From Saliniramus fredricksonii (GTDB lineage: Bacteria > Pseudomonadota > Alphaproteobacteria > Rhizobiales > Beijerinckiaceae): DNA of 64,000 bases. Shown here piece after piece: positions 51,903 through 63,142 of the stretch. Within the stretch, counting starts at the first letter, position 1; the number at the start of each line of letters is the position of its first letter. Location of the stretch: NCBI RefSeq assembly GCF_900094735.1, contig NZ_FMBM01000002.1, forward strand, positions 248,001 to 312,000, read 5' to 3'. Position numbers and translations under genes: made by a program. Below the pieces are notes generated by a model. That model was not told the origin of the DNA. It did not search any database and saw nothing but the letters and a program-made list of their open reading frames with translations.

Positions 51903-52354
51903 GCTCGCAACTCCGGGCAATGCTTGAATTAACGGGGTGCATAAAAATCAGAATAGAAAGCTGAACCCTATATCTTTATAATTAAAATATATCAATCATA
52001 ATTTTTAGTTATATAATCAATTTTACATCATATAGAATTGATTTGCTGGTCAGGTGACGCCAATGGGCTGGCGCAAAGATCGCCCGGATAACTTGATGCC
52101 GAGCCACCAATTGCTGGGGTCCGGGCGTCGTGCCTGATCGGTCCATACCGCAAGAATTGACCGATCGTATGAATCCACGCCACGCCCGATCTCCCTCACT
52201 TGCAAAACCGCCAAACACCTGAAGAACCGCCAAGCACTTGCAAAACCGCCAAGCACTTGCAAAACCGCCAAGTCGCTCTGGCCCGTCCTGCGCTTGCCTC
52301 GTCGCGTGAAAAAGCGCACAGAGCGCCAGACAACATTCTGCGGATGGTCTTTCC
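51903..52354. other. 452-base intergenic region: AT-rich leader and tandem repeats
   Basis: The left part (about 51930-52050) is strikingly AT-rich against the G+C-rich surroundings and has several TATA-like stretches, so it is the likely promoter region of the minus-strand zincin-like gene. The middle (52050-52190) shows nothing that I can name. The right part holds the 4 x 19-base array. No gene is apparent. Confidence 0.6.
52197..52272. repeat. Four tandem 19-base repeats
   Basis: The units are at 52197-52215, 52216-52234, 52235-52253 and 52254-52272. The last two are identical (CACTTGCAAAACCGCCAAG), the first differs at the last base, and the second differs at three internal positions. 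There are no spacers, so it is not a CRISPR. The array ends 82 bases before the TauE/SafE gene. Confidence 0.88.
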
Positions 52355-53185
52355 ATGATGAACGGTTTGCCGATTGCCGATCTCGCCATGCTCGCCGTGG
52401 CGCTTCTTGCCGCCGGGGCGCTGACGGGGGTACTGGCCGGGCTCTTCGGCGTCGGTGGCGGGGCGGTGATCGTGCCGATCCTGTTCGAGGTTTTCGGCAT
52501 TCTGGGCATCGATGACGAGGTGCGCATGCCGCTCGCGGTCGGCACCTCGCTCGCCATCATCATCCCCACCTCGATCCGCTCGTTTCGCGGGCATTACCTC
52601 AAGGGCGCGGTGGATATGAGCGTGCTGCGCGCCTGGGCGGTGCCGGTGGTGCTGGGCGTCGTTGCGGGCAGCCTGATCGCGCGCTATGCCGACCCCTGGG
52701 TGTTCATGCTGGTCTTCATCCTGGTGGCCGGGGTGAATTCCATCAAGCTGCTCTTTGGCAATGAAAAATGGCGCGTCGCCATGGATCTGCCCAAGGGGCT
52801 GGCCCTGCGTGCCTATGGCGGGCTCATCGGCCTGCTCTCGGCGCTGATGGGGATCGGCGGCGGGCAGATTTCGAACATCATCATGACGCTGCACAATCGC
52901 GGCATCCACCAGGCGGTGGCGACCTCAGCCGGGCTCGGCGTGCTGATCTCGGTGCCCGGAGCGCTCGGCTACATCTATGCCGGCTGGGGCCGCGAGGGCC
53001 TGCCGCCGGATGCGATCGGTTTCGTCTCGCTGCTCGGGCTGATCCTGGTCGTGCCAACGACCCTGCTCACCGCGCAGATCGGCGTCAATCTCGCCCATGC
53101 ATGGCCCAAGCGCAAGCTGGAGGTCGCCTTTGGCATCTTCCTCGCCATCGTCTGCGCGCGGTTCGTCTATGCCATCCTGACCTGA
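52355..53185 (+). CDS. TauE/SafE (TSUP) family anion exporter
   Basis: The 276-residue membrane protein has about eight hydrophobic helices in two halves. The family glycine signatures are AGALTGVLAGLFGVGGGAVI in the first half and GLLSALMGIGGGQISNIIMT in the second. Members export sulfite, sulfoacetate or related organosulfur anions. No sulfur-metabolism gene is close, so the substrate is open. The gene is convergent with the BKACE gene. Confidence 0.88.
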   Translation: MMNGLPIADLAMLAVALLAAGALTGVLAGLFGVGGGAVIVPILFEVFGILGIDDEVRMPLAVGTSLAIIIPTSIRSFRGHYLKGAVDMSVLRAWAVPVVLGVVAGSLIARYADPWVFMLVFILVAGVNSIKLLFGNEKWRVAMDLPKGLALRAYGGLIGLLSALMGIGGGQISNIIMTLHNRGIHQAVATSAGLGVLISVPGALGYIYAGWGREGLPPDAIGFVSLLGLILVVPTTLLTAQIGVNLAHAWPKRKLEVAFGIFLAIVCARFVYAILT

Positions 53186-53205
53186 GACGCTGTGCGAAAG
53201 CGGCA

Positions 53206-53225
53206 CCGGCGCCGAGGCGCGCCGG
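53206..53225. terminator. Short GC hairpin between convergent genes
   Basis: CCGGCGC (53206-53212) pairs with GCGCCGG (53219-53225) around a 6-base loop. It lies between the convergent exporter and BKACE genes. No T-run follows, so the terminator role is only likely. Confidence 0.35.
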
Positions 53226-53236
53226 CGCCTTGTGCG

Positions 53237-54169
53237 TCAGAAATTCACCGCATCGCCGCCCTTCAGGGCGAGCATGGAACGCGCTTCGTCGGGCGTCGCG
53301 ATCTCGAGGCCGAGATTCTCGATGATGCCGCGCACCTGCCTGACCTGCTGGGCGTTGCTCTCGGCGAGCTGGCGCGGGCGGATCCAGAGGCTGTCTTCGA
53401 GCCCGACGCGCACATTCGCCCCCATCGCCGCCGACATCGCCGCGATCGGCATCTGGTTGCGCCCCGCACCCAGCACGGACCATTTGTAATTCGATCCGAA
53501 CAGCCGGTCGGCGGTGCGCTTCATATGGGCGACATCCTCGGGATGCGGGCCGATCCCGCCGAGAATCCCGAACACGCTCTGCACGAAGAGCGGCGGCTTG
53601 ACGAGGCCGCGATCGAGGAAATGGGCCAGCGTGTAGAGATGGCCGATATCGTAGCATTCGAATTCGAACCGCGTGCCGTTGCCGTCACAGGTGGCGAGGA
53701 TCGTCTCGATATCGGCGAAGGTGTTGCGGAAGATGCGATCCCGCGAACCTTCCAGATAGGGCCGCTCCCAATCGTGCTTGAACTCCTTGAAGCGCTCCAG
53801 CATCGGATAGAGCCCGAAATTCATCGTGCCCATATTGAGCGAGGCGACTTCCGGCGCGAGCGTCGCGGCGGGGCGCAGACGCTCCTCCGCGAGCATGGTC
53901 GGCGAGCCGCCGGTGGTAAGGTTGATCACGCAATCGGAACGCTGCTTGATCACCTGCAGAAAGGGCAGGAAAGCTTCCGGCGACTGGTCCGGCTGGCCGG
54001 TCTCGGGATTGCGCGCATGCAGATGCACGATAGCAGCGCCGGCCTCCGCCGCACCGATCGCCGCTTCCGCGATCTCCTGCGGCGTCACCGGCAGATGCGG
54101 CGACATGGACGGTGTGTGAATCGCGCCGGTCACGGCGCAGGTGATGATGACTTTATCGGTTTTGGCCAT
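53237..54169 (-). CDS. 3-keto-5-aminohexanoate cleavage enzyme family protein (BKACE, DUF849)
   Basis: The 310-residue zinc enzyme belongs to the beta-keto acid cleavage family. It condenses a beta-keto acid with acetyl-CoA and splits off acetoacetate and a new CoA ester. The metal ligands are visible in AAIVHLHARNPETGQPDQ (His-x-His), and NLTTGGSPTMLAEERLRP, FVQSVFGILGGIGPHPED and VRVGLEDSLWIRPRQLAESN follow the family pattern. The class-determining residues cannot be read reliably by eye, so the beta-keto acid substrate is unknown. Confidence 0.9.
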   Translation of the reverse strand: MAKTDKVIITCAVTGAIHTPSMSPHLPVTPQEIAEAAIGAAEAGAAIVHLHARNPETGQPDQSPEAFLPFLQVIKQRSDCVINLTTGGSPTMLAEERLRPAATLAPEVASLNMGTMNFGLYPMLERFKEFKHDWERPYLEGSRDRIFRNTFADIETILATCDGNGTRFEFECYDIGHLYTLAHFLDRGLVKPPLFVQSVFGILGGIGPHPEDVAHMKRTADRLFGSNYKWSVLGAGRNQMPIAAMSAAMGANVRVGLEDSLWIRPRQLAESNAQQVRQVRGIIENLGLEIATPDEARSMLALKGGDAVNF

Positions 54170-54465
54170 GGTTTCCTCCGGTCTGGCTTTGCATTATGCG
54201 ACAGCGAAGGGCGCGCGCCTATCCGTCATCGCGCCGGGCGGATGCGCAGTGACGCGCACGTGGCGGCGCCATGCACGCCGGATGCGCCTCGGGTTAACCA
54301 TCCTCGGCAAAATCGTTGCAGGTGACGCTACGTAGGGTATGCAAAGCCGCGTTTTTGATTACAATCTTAAGTTAATCGATCCGCCGGCTCACGCTTTGGC
54401 GGACGTCTGACGCATCACGCGCCCTGCCCGCATGGCAGGGCGCAGCAACAGCAAGGAGTGCCCGC

Positions 54466-55695
54466 GTGGCTGTCGTGCCGATCACGGCCCGTCTCAATAC
54501 CCCTGTCGACCAGATCGGCGACAAGGCGTTGGAACGTGCGCGTCGTGATTTTCAGGAAACCGTGCGCGCCTCGAATATCAATGGCCTTCAGACCCGCACC
54601 CAGACGGAGACGGGCGGGCAGAACGACCAGCGCCGCAATGGCGGCGTGCCGGTGCCGGACGAGAGCATCCGCGCGCGGATCGCACCAGCTGATCCGCGTG
54701 ACCGTGCAAACGCCCAGACGGCGCGGCGCGGACAGAACACGCCGGCGAGTCAGGCGCAGGCGCCCGGGTTTCCGCAAGCCAATCCGCAAGCCAATCCGCA
54801 AGCCGGTCCTCAAGCCGGTCCTCAAGCAACGCCGCAAGGCGCCCCGGAAGCGGCTCTGCAAGCGGCAGCACCCGCAATGGCGCCCGCGCGCAATGACGCG
54901 CCCGGCGCAGTCACCGCGAGGACGGCGCGACCGCTTCCCGAGCCGATCGGCCCGCCGATACCCCGCGAATTGCTGCCGCAACTGCCGACACCACCGCCCG
55001 GCAGTTCTCTCGTCGCAGAGGGTCTGTCCGGTCGCAGCGATCTGATCCATAAACCGGTGCGCGCGATCGGGGAAAACCAGCGTGTCGAAGCCGCCGGGGA
55101 TGACGCATGGCGCGATGGCGAGACGGCGCGCGCACCGCAATACCGGCTCAACAGCGCGGCGCCGCCGGAAATCGCGGCGCGGATCGCGGCTTTCATGCGC
55201 ACCGGCCAGCTCGATGGCCGTCCCTTCGCCGTGACACCGGTGCCGGGCCTCGTCCGCGATGATTCCGAGTCGGCATCGCAGACACAGCCGGCAGCCGAGC
55301 CGACCGGTACGTCCGCGCCCGCGCCCACCGCACCGGCTGCGGCAGCGCAGGCCGGGAATGTCGACCTGCTTGCCGATTTCGACCGGCGCGCCCGCCCGCA
55401 GGTCATGCCGACCTTGCCGATTCCGATGCAGGCGCAGACCATTGCCATGATGCCTGCCGGACAGTTCGCCCCCGTGCGCACCGCCGATCACCGCATGCCT
55501 GTCGCCGGCGTCTCGCAGCGTGTGAGTGACGAAAACGAGGCACGGGACCGGGAGCGGGCAGCTGGGCTGGTCGGGAAAAGCCATCCGGAAAGCGCAAATC
55601 CCTTTTTCACCGATACGCCTTTCGCATCCGCCCATCCCGTCAACAGCCCCGTGCCGGCAGCCGCCGGTCCGGTGAATCCGCTCTTCGCGCGGTGA
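54466..55695 (+). CDS. Disordered Pro/Ala/Gln-rich hypothetical protein with PQAN/PQAG repeats
   Basis: The 409-residue protein starts at GTG 54466 behind an AAGGAG site. It is almost entirely low complexity. A conserved-looking N-terminus (VVPITARLNTPVDQIGDKAL) is followed by a 4-residue repeat (PQAN, PQAN, PQAG, PQAG, PQAT) and long Ala/Pro/Thr stretches. No signal peptide or membrane helix is seen. It may be a structural or scaffold protein; I do not recognise the family. Two gene-free stretches flank it (54170-54465 and 55696-55828). Confidence 0.6.
   Translation: MAVVPITARLNTPVDQIGDKALERARRDFQETVRASNINGLQTRTQTETGGQNDQRRNGGVPVPDESIRARIAPADPRDRANAQTARRGQNTPASQAQAPGFPQANPQANPQAGPQAGPQATPQGAPEAALQAAAPAMAPARNDAPGAVTARTARPLPEPIGPPIPRELLPQLPTPPPGSSLVAEGLSGRSDLIHKPVRAIGENQRVEAAGDDAWRDGETARAPQYRLNSAAPPEIAARIAAFMRTGQLDGRPFAVTPVPGLVRDDSESASQTQPAAEPTGTSAPAPTAPAAAAQAGNVDLLADFDRRARPQVMPTLPIPMQAQTIAMMPAGQFAPVRTADHRMPVAGVSQRVSDENEARDRERAAGLVGKSHPESANPFFTDTPFASAHPVNSPVPAAAGPVNPLFAR
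54772..54843 (+). repeat. Six 12-base tandem repeats inside the disordered-protein gene
   Basis: The units read CCGCAAGCCAAT (twice), CCGCAAGCCGGT, CCTCAAGCCGGT, CCTCAAGCAACG and CCGCAAGGCGCC. The 12-base period keeps the reading frame, so copy number can vary without breaking the gene. Confidence 0.8.
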
Positions 55696-55781
55696 AACCC
55701 CGTTGCTGCTGCAGCGTCATTGTTTCCCGGCTATCCGTAAGCGCCCTGTTTTCAAATCTGCCGCCAGAGGCTATGCCTAGC

Positions 55782-55808
55782 GCGCGCGGATTTTGAGCAT
55801 CCGCGCGC
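55782..55808 (+). promoter_or_regulatory. Hairpin in the leader of ppdK
   Basis: A 9-bp perfect stem (55782-55790 with 55800-55808) around a 9-base loop that starts with TTTT lies 20 bases before the ppdK start. It could mask the ribosome site or stabilise the message. No known riboregulator is matched. Confidence 0.4.
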
Positions 55809-55828
55809 TCAGGCAACAGGGGTCCGTG

Positions 55829-58507
<2,679 letters not shown>

Positions 58508-58561
58508 GCGGCAGGGCCCGCACGAGCCGGCGATTGCATTTCTTTTGTGGAGCGTGGGGGC

Positions 58562-61099
58562 TTATGCTTTTCGGTCGCCGCTCTCAGCCGTGTCGGTTTC
58601 CGGCGTAGAGAGCGGCTCGGCCGTCTGGCCTTCCCTGGCCCGGGCCTGCGCCCATTCGGATGAGCCTTCCGGCGGGTAGGCAAGCGTGTCCTCGAGTTCG
58701 CGCATGCGTGCGGGCGTGAGGCGCGGGAACGGCAGGGTGCCGGTCTCGCGCCAGCGGGCGACCTCCGCATCCGCTTGAGCGGCGCGTTCCGCATCGAGCC
58801 CGCCATCTCTCGTCATGTAGAGGGTCTGTGACGGGATGGCGAAGCGCGTGCCGGAACCCTCGACGATCTGCTTGATGCGCAAAAACACGTCTTCCTTGAT
58901 CGCGTGGAACTCGTTCCAGTCCCGTGTCAGGGCATAGACCCGCAGGCTGATATCGAGCGAGGACGGCCCGTAATCGGAGAAACGGACCCGGATCGTGTCG
59001 TTGTCGATCCTGGGATGGGCGTGCAGCATTTCGCGAATCCTGACCAGGACAAAGCGCAACTGATCATCGCTGGTCTCGTAGCGCAGCCCCAGGACACTGC
59101 TGATCAGCATCTTGTCGCAGCGCGCCCAGTTGATGATTTCCATATCCACGAATTTGGCATTGGGAACGGCGATGAGTGTCCGGTCCATCGCGCGGATCTG
59201 GGTGGAGCGGATTCCGACATCTTCGACGGTGCCGCTCATGCCGCCGAACGTGCAGAAATCGCCGACCCGGACGGGCTTGTCGGAGAAGAGAATCAGTCCG
59301 CCGATCAGGTTTTCCAGCGTCGGCCGGATGGCGAGCGCGACGGCCAGACCACCCACACCGATACCGGCCAGGAGCGGCACGATATCGACACCGAGATTCT
59401 GCAGGCCGAAAGCGGCCACGCCAACGCTCGTCGCAACGGCCAGGATGCCGGACAAAAGCCGCACGAGGCTGGCATCGAAGCCGCGCCCGGACATGGCAGG
59501 TGAGGCGAGAATCGTCGTGCCGATGGCGCGAAACAAACGCCAGACGGCCCATACGTAGAAGGCGAGCTCCAGAATACCCGCCGCAAACAGCAGGTAGCGC
59601 AACGCCATTCCCGTGAAGTTGATATCGACATCGAGAAACAGGGCAGCCATTCGCACGAAATAGGCTGATACGAGCGGTGCGGATATCGCCAGCCAGGCGA
59701 AGGGCGGCCACGCAAAGCGGCGCGCCAGAGCATCGGTTACCCTGAAGACGCCCCAGCAGGCCATGGCCAGGGCGCCGAGCGTCAGGATGAGGCCCGCCCA
59801 TTGCCACAGGGTCTGGCCACTGATCACGATGAAGAGCCATTCGGGCAGGCGCTCGACCACTTCACCGAGGATATGTGCGCTGGGCACGAGATAGCCGGGC
59901 GTGGAGGCGTAGAATTCGTAGAAACCCGGCGTGACCTGCGCGGCATGAAAGTCCGACAGGGCCAGACTTTCCTCCGCGCGATAGGGCAGATCCTTCAGCG
60001 CCTCGTAATTCGCCGGCAGAAGCGCAACCGAATTGGCGTCGAACAGGAAATTGCCGGCATCGGGCCCCGTCTGCATCCGCTCGATCTCGATTGCGGTACC
60101 CGGCAAGCGCCAGCGATAGGCCTGATCCGGTTCGAGATCGGCCAGATCGACGGCGTTGGGTATCGTATCGATCCGCGGCAGAGGCATGCGGTCGAGGACC
60201 TCCTTCAGCAACAGTGCCGCTTCGATCCCGGTATCCCGGCGCAGAACGGCAGGAACCTGAGAGAGATCGAAGACCGAGCTGGCCTGGCGAAGGTGATTGT
60301 CGGCCTTCGCCTGTGCGATTCGTGCCTGTTCCCGGGTGATCGCTGGCGGATCGGCGTCATGTGCGGCCTGCGCAGCCATCGCGATCGCATAGGCGGCGTT
60401 CATGTTGGCCATGAACGCCTCGAGCGTGTTGCGCGGGCTGGTCATGCGAACGCCCCCCAGCCGCGTCGCGATGGTATCCTCCGTGGCGCCGGACCGGTCG
60501 GAATCGCGCAGATATTCCGCAAAGGCGTCCGCGCGGCCATCGCGGCGCGGCAGGTCCCGAACCTGATGATAATCCAGTTCCAGATCGACGATGGTGCGTG
60601 CATCGAACCTGAATGCACCGGCATCGCCCCCGCCATCGATCCGCGCCATCCGCAGTTCGGTTCCCGGTACGGTCCAGTGGGCAATGTCATTCGCCGCCAC
60701 GGCTTGCGCATCCGGGATCGTCGACGCCGCCGGCATTTGCGCGCGCGCGAGGATTTCGCGGGTCATGAGAACCCGCTCGATCTGCTTCGAGATCGACGCG
60801 GCATAGGGCGTCGCGTCGAAATCGAAGCTTTCGACAGCGGCGCGCAATACCGTGTTCTGCTCGTTCACCGGGGCATTCGCACGGTGTAATGCGATGAAGG
60901 CATCCGTATTGCGCAGGAAATTCTCGAACGAAGCACGCGGGCTCGTGGTGCCGGGCGGGCTCAGAGGCGATGGCACGGTTTGCGCCATGACGACCGGGGC
61001 TGACAGGACGAGCATCAGCCAGGCGAGAAGCCCTGCAGCGGCGACGCAGCGTATCAGGCGAAACGCCCCCGGAGCAGGGCTGCAGAAACCGTGGCGCAT
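58562..61099 (-). CDS. Mechanosensitive ion channel (MscS family) with duplicated periplasmic domain
   Basis: The 845-residue inner-membrane protein has a signal or anchor helix at the start and about 400 residues of periplasmic domain. Several transmembrane helices (from WLFIVISGQTLWQWAGLILT) and the MscS pore and beta domain follow (LLAGIGVGGLAVALAIRPTL, NLIGGLILFSDKPVRVGDFC, GIRSTQIRAMDRTLIAVPNA). The periplasmic part holds two similar modules: TSPRASFENFL...WTVPGTELRMARIDGGGDAGAF and TSPRNTLEAFM...WRLPGTAIEIERMQTGPDAGNF. The C-terminal tail is acidic. The channel releases solutes on osmotic downshift. Confidence 0.9.
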   Translation of the reverse strand: MRHGFCSPAPGAFRLIRCVAAAGLLAWLMLVLSAPVVMAQTVPSPLSPPGTTSPRASFENFLRNTDAFIALHRANAPVNEQNTVLRAAVESFDFDATPYAASISKQIERVLMTREILARAQMPAASTIPDAQAVAANDIAHWTVPGTELRMARIDGGGDAGAFRFDARTIVDLELDYHQVRDLPRRDGRADAFAEYLRDSDRSGATEDTIATRLGGVRMTSPRNTLEAFMANMNAAYAIAMAAQAAHDADPPAITREQARIAQAKADNHLRQASSVFDLSQVPAVLRRDTGIEAALLLKEVLDRMPLPRIDTIPNAVDLADLEPDQAYRWRLPGTAIEIERMQTGPDAGNFLFDANSVALLPANYEALKDLPYRAEESLALSDFHAAQVTPGFYEFYASTPGYLVPSAHILGEVVERLPEWLFIVISGQTLWQWAGLILTLGALAMACWGVFRVTDALARRFAWPPFAWLAISAPLVSAYFVRMAALFLDVDINFTGMALRYLLFAAGILELAFYVWAVWRLFRAIGTTILASPAMSGRGFDASLVRLLSGILAVATSVGVAAFGLQNLGVDIVPLLAGIGVGGLAVALAIRPTLENLIGGLILFSDKPVRVGDFCTFGGMSGTVEDVGIRSTQIRAMDRTLIAVPNAKFVDMEIINWARCDKMLISSVLGLRYETSDDQLRFVLVRIREMLHAHPRIDNDTIRVRFSDYGPSSLDISLRVYALTRDWNEFHAIKEDVFLRIKQIVEGSGTRFAIPSQTLYMTRDGGLDAERAAQADAEVARWRETGTLPFPRLTPARMRELEDTLAYPPEGSSEWAQARAREGQTAEPLSTPETDTAESGDRKA

Positions 61100-61172
61100 G
61101 ATGGAGGTACTCGTTGTCGGACGGATCGAAAAGGCGCTGGCGGCCTGCGCGATGCCTGATCAGTTGCGGCTG

Positions 61173-62174
61173 TCAGAGCATGCTGGGCAGCACCCGGTCG
61201 GGCGGGCGGTGCCCGTCATGGAAGGTGCGGATGTTGACGATCACCTTTTCCCCCATGTCGATGCGCCCCTCGACCGTGGCCGAGCCCATATGCGGCAAGA
61301 GCACCACCTTGCCCGCCCGCGCGAGCTTGACCAGACGCGGATTGACGGCGGGTTCGTGCTCGAACACGTCGAGCCCCGCCCCGGCCAGTGCGCCCTGCTC
61401 GATCTGACGCACCATGGCTCCTTCGTCGATGATCTCGCCGCGTGCGGTGTTCACGATGATCGCCTCCGGCTTCATCAGCTTGAGATGGCGGGCCGAAAGC
61501 AGGTGGTAGGTCGCAGGCGTATGCGGGCAATTGACCGAGACGATATCCATGCGGGCCAGCATCTGGTCGAGGGAATCCCAATAGGTGGAATCGAGCTCTT
61601 CCTCGAGCGACGGCGCGACCCGGCGGCGGTTGTGATAATGGATCGAAAGACCGAATGCCTTCGCCCGGCGCGCGACGGCTGTTCCGATTCGGCCCATTCC
61701 GACGATCCCCAGCCGCTTTCCCGTAATGCGATGGCCGAGCATCCAGGTCGGTGACCAGCCGGCCCATTCGACATCATCGGGAATGACGCGCGCGCCCTCG
61801 GCGATGCGCCGTGCCACGGCGAGAATCAGCGCCATGGTCATGTCGGCGGTATCCTCGGTGAGGACGCCGGGCGTGTTGGTCACGGTGATACCGCGTGCCA
61901 GAGCTGCTTCGACGTCGATATGATCGACGCCGGTGCCGAAATTCGCGATCAGCCTGAGCGCCGGGCCGGCCTTCTCGATCAGCGCGGCGTCGATCGTGTC
62001 GGTCAGGGTCGGCACCAGCACATCCGCCTGACCCACGGCCTCGGTGAGCGCCTCGCGACTCATCGGCGCATCGTCGATATTGAGGCGGGTGTCGAAGAGT
62101 TCGCGCATGCGCGTTTCGATCGCGCCGGGCAGGCGGCGCGTGACGACGACATGCGGTTTCTTTCTCTGAGGCAT
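61173..62174 (-). CDS. 2-hydroxyacid dehydrogenase (glyoxylate/hydroxypyruvate reductase type)
   Basis: The 333-residue D-isomer-specific 2-hydroxyacid dehydrogenase reduces glyoxylate or hydroxypyruvate with NAD(P)H. It has the substrate motif LIANFGTGVDHIDVEAALAR, the Rossmann motif LGIVGMGRIGTAVARRAKAF, the NTARGEIIDEGAMVR segment with catalytic Arg, a Glu in LDVFEHEP and the catalytic His in LLPHMGSA. The HNRRRVAPSLEEEL loop after the nucleotide site suggests NADP preference. Beta-hydroxyacid dehydrogenase at 12878 may have overlapping activity. The exact substrate is open. Confidence 0.92.
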   Translation of the reverse strand: MPQRKKPHVVVTRRLPGAIETRMRELFDTRLNIDDAPMSREALTEAVGQADVLVPTLTDTIDAALIEKAGPALRLIANFGTGVDHIDVEAALARGITVTNTPGVLTEDTADMTMALILAVARRIAEGARVIPDDVEWAGWSPTWMLGHRITGKRLGIVGMGRIGTAVARRAKAFGLSIHYHNRRRVAPSLEEELDSTYWDSLDQMLARMDIVSVNCPHTPATYHLLSARHLKLMKPEAIIVNTARGEIIDEGAMVRQIEQGALAGAGLDVFEHEPAVNPRLVKLARAGKVVLLPHMGSATVEGRIDMGEKVIVNIRTFHDGHRPPDRVLPSML

Positions 62175-62316
62175 GGCTTCCTCGTCCTCACCGTGGCGCC
62201 GCGATCGCGCGGCGGATATTCATCAGCTGTTAACCGGGATTCACCACTATCCGATTTGCGGCTCACGGCAAGCGCGCCGCTCGCACCTGCCGCTTCGTCG
62301 TTTCTCTAGCAGAGCT

Positions 62317-62985
62317 ATGGCCAAACACAAATCCGCGTCAGCGCAGCAGCTCCGGATTCGGACAAAGGGCGTCATGAAGAGCATCGTCATCGGTCTCGCC
62401 ATCCGCATATCGGCAGGACTGCGCGCGGGCCCGGCTCCGCGACACATGCTGATGGCCGGCCTCACCGCAGCCTGCCTTGTTTCCGCAAGCCTCTTCGCCG
62501 CGCCCGCCGTGCACGCCCAGGCGAGTATCGGGCCGGAAACGCGCTTGCCTCTGCCGCGCTACGTGAGCCTGAAGACTGACAAGGTCAACATGCGTGAGGG
62601 GCCGTCGACCGACCACGGCACCCGCTGGGTTTATCAGCGCGCCGGCCTGCCGGTCGAGATCATCGCGGAATTCGAGAACTGGCGCCGCATCCGCGATCCC
62701 GAAGGCGAAGACGGCTGGGTCTGGCATTCGCTGCTCTCGGGCAGGCGCACGGCCATCGTTGCGCCCTGGGATCGCGCTGCGGAACGTGTCGTCGACTTGC
62801 TGGAGCAGCCCGAGCCGGCGTCACGGGTGCTTGCACGGATCGAGCCCGGGGTCGTTGCCGGTATCAGCGACTGCGATGGCGAATGGTGCCGGTTGGCCGT
62901 CGTGGCAGAGCCACAGGGCGAGATCATCGGTTTCCTGCGCCAGGAAGAGCTCTGGGGCGTCTACCCCGACGAAATGCTCGATTGA
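62317..62985 (+). CDS. Exported SH3-domain protein
   Basis: The 222-residue protein has an extended signal region with a hydrophobic core at MLMAGLTAACLVSASLFAAP. Two bacterial SH3-type modules follow: PRYVSLKTDKVNMREGPSTD...GEDGWVWHSLLS, and SRVLARIEPGVVAGISDCDG...WGVYPDEMLD. Such domains bind peptidoglycan or guide cell-wall enzymes. ATG 62317 gives a long N-region; ATG 62374 (MKSIVIGLAIRI) is possible. Divergent from the dehydrogenase gene, with 142 bases between. Confidence 0.82.
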   Translation: MAKHKSASAQQLRIRTKGVMKSIVIGLAIRISAGLRAGPAPRHMLMAGLTAACLVSASLFAAPAVHAQASIGPETRLPLPRYVSLKTDKVNMREGPSTDHGTRWVYQRAGLPVEIIAEFENWRRIRDPEGEDGWVWHSLLSGRRTAIVAPWDRAAERVVDLLEQPEPASRVLARIEPGVVAGISDCDGEWCRLAVVAEPQGEIIGFLRQEELWGVYPDEMLD

Positions 62986-63142
62986 TGGTGGCCCGAACCG
63001 CCATGGCGTGATCACGCTTGCGCGAGCGGGCGGCGCGCGCCATTCCGGCAATGCATTTCTTTACCTTTCATCGCTAGCGTTGCGCGTTGTCGGGCGCGCG
63101 GATCAAGGGCGTGCGCCTGCACGAATTCCGTGAGGGATGGCG

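Noticed and set aside
52197-52272. CRISPR array
   Set aside because: The 19-base units are directly adjacent without spacers and no cas gene is nearby.
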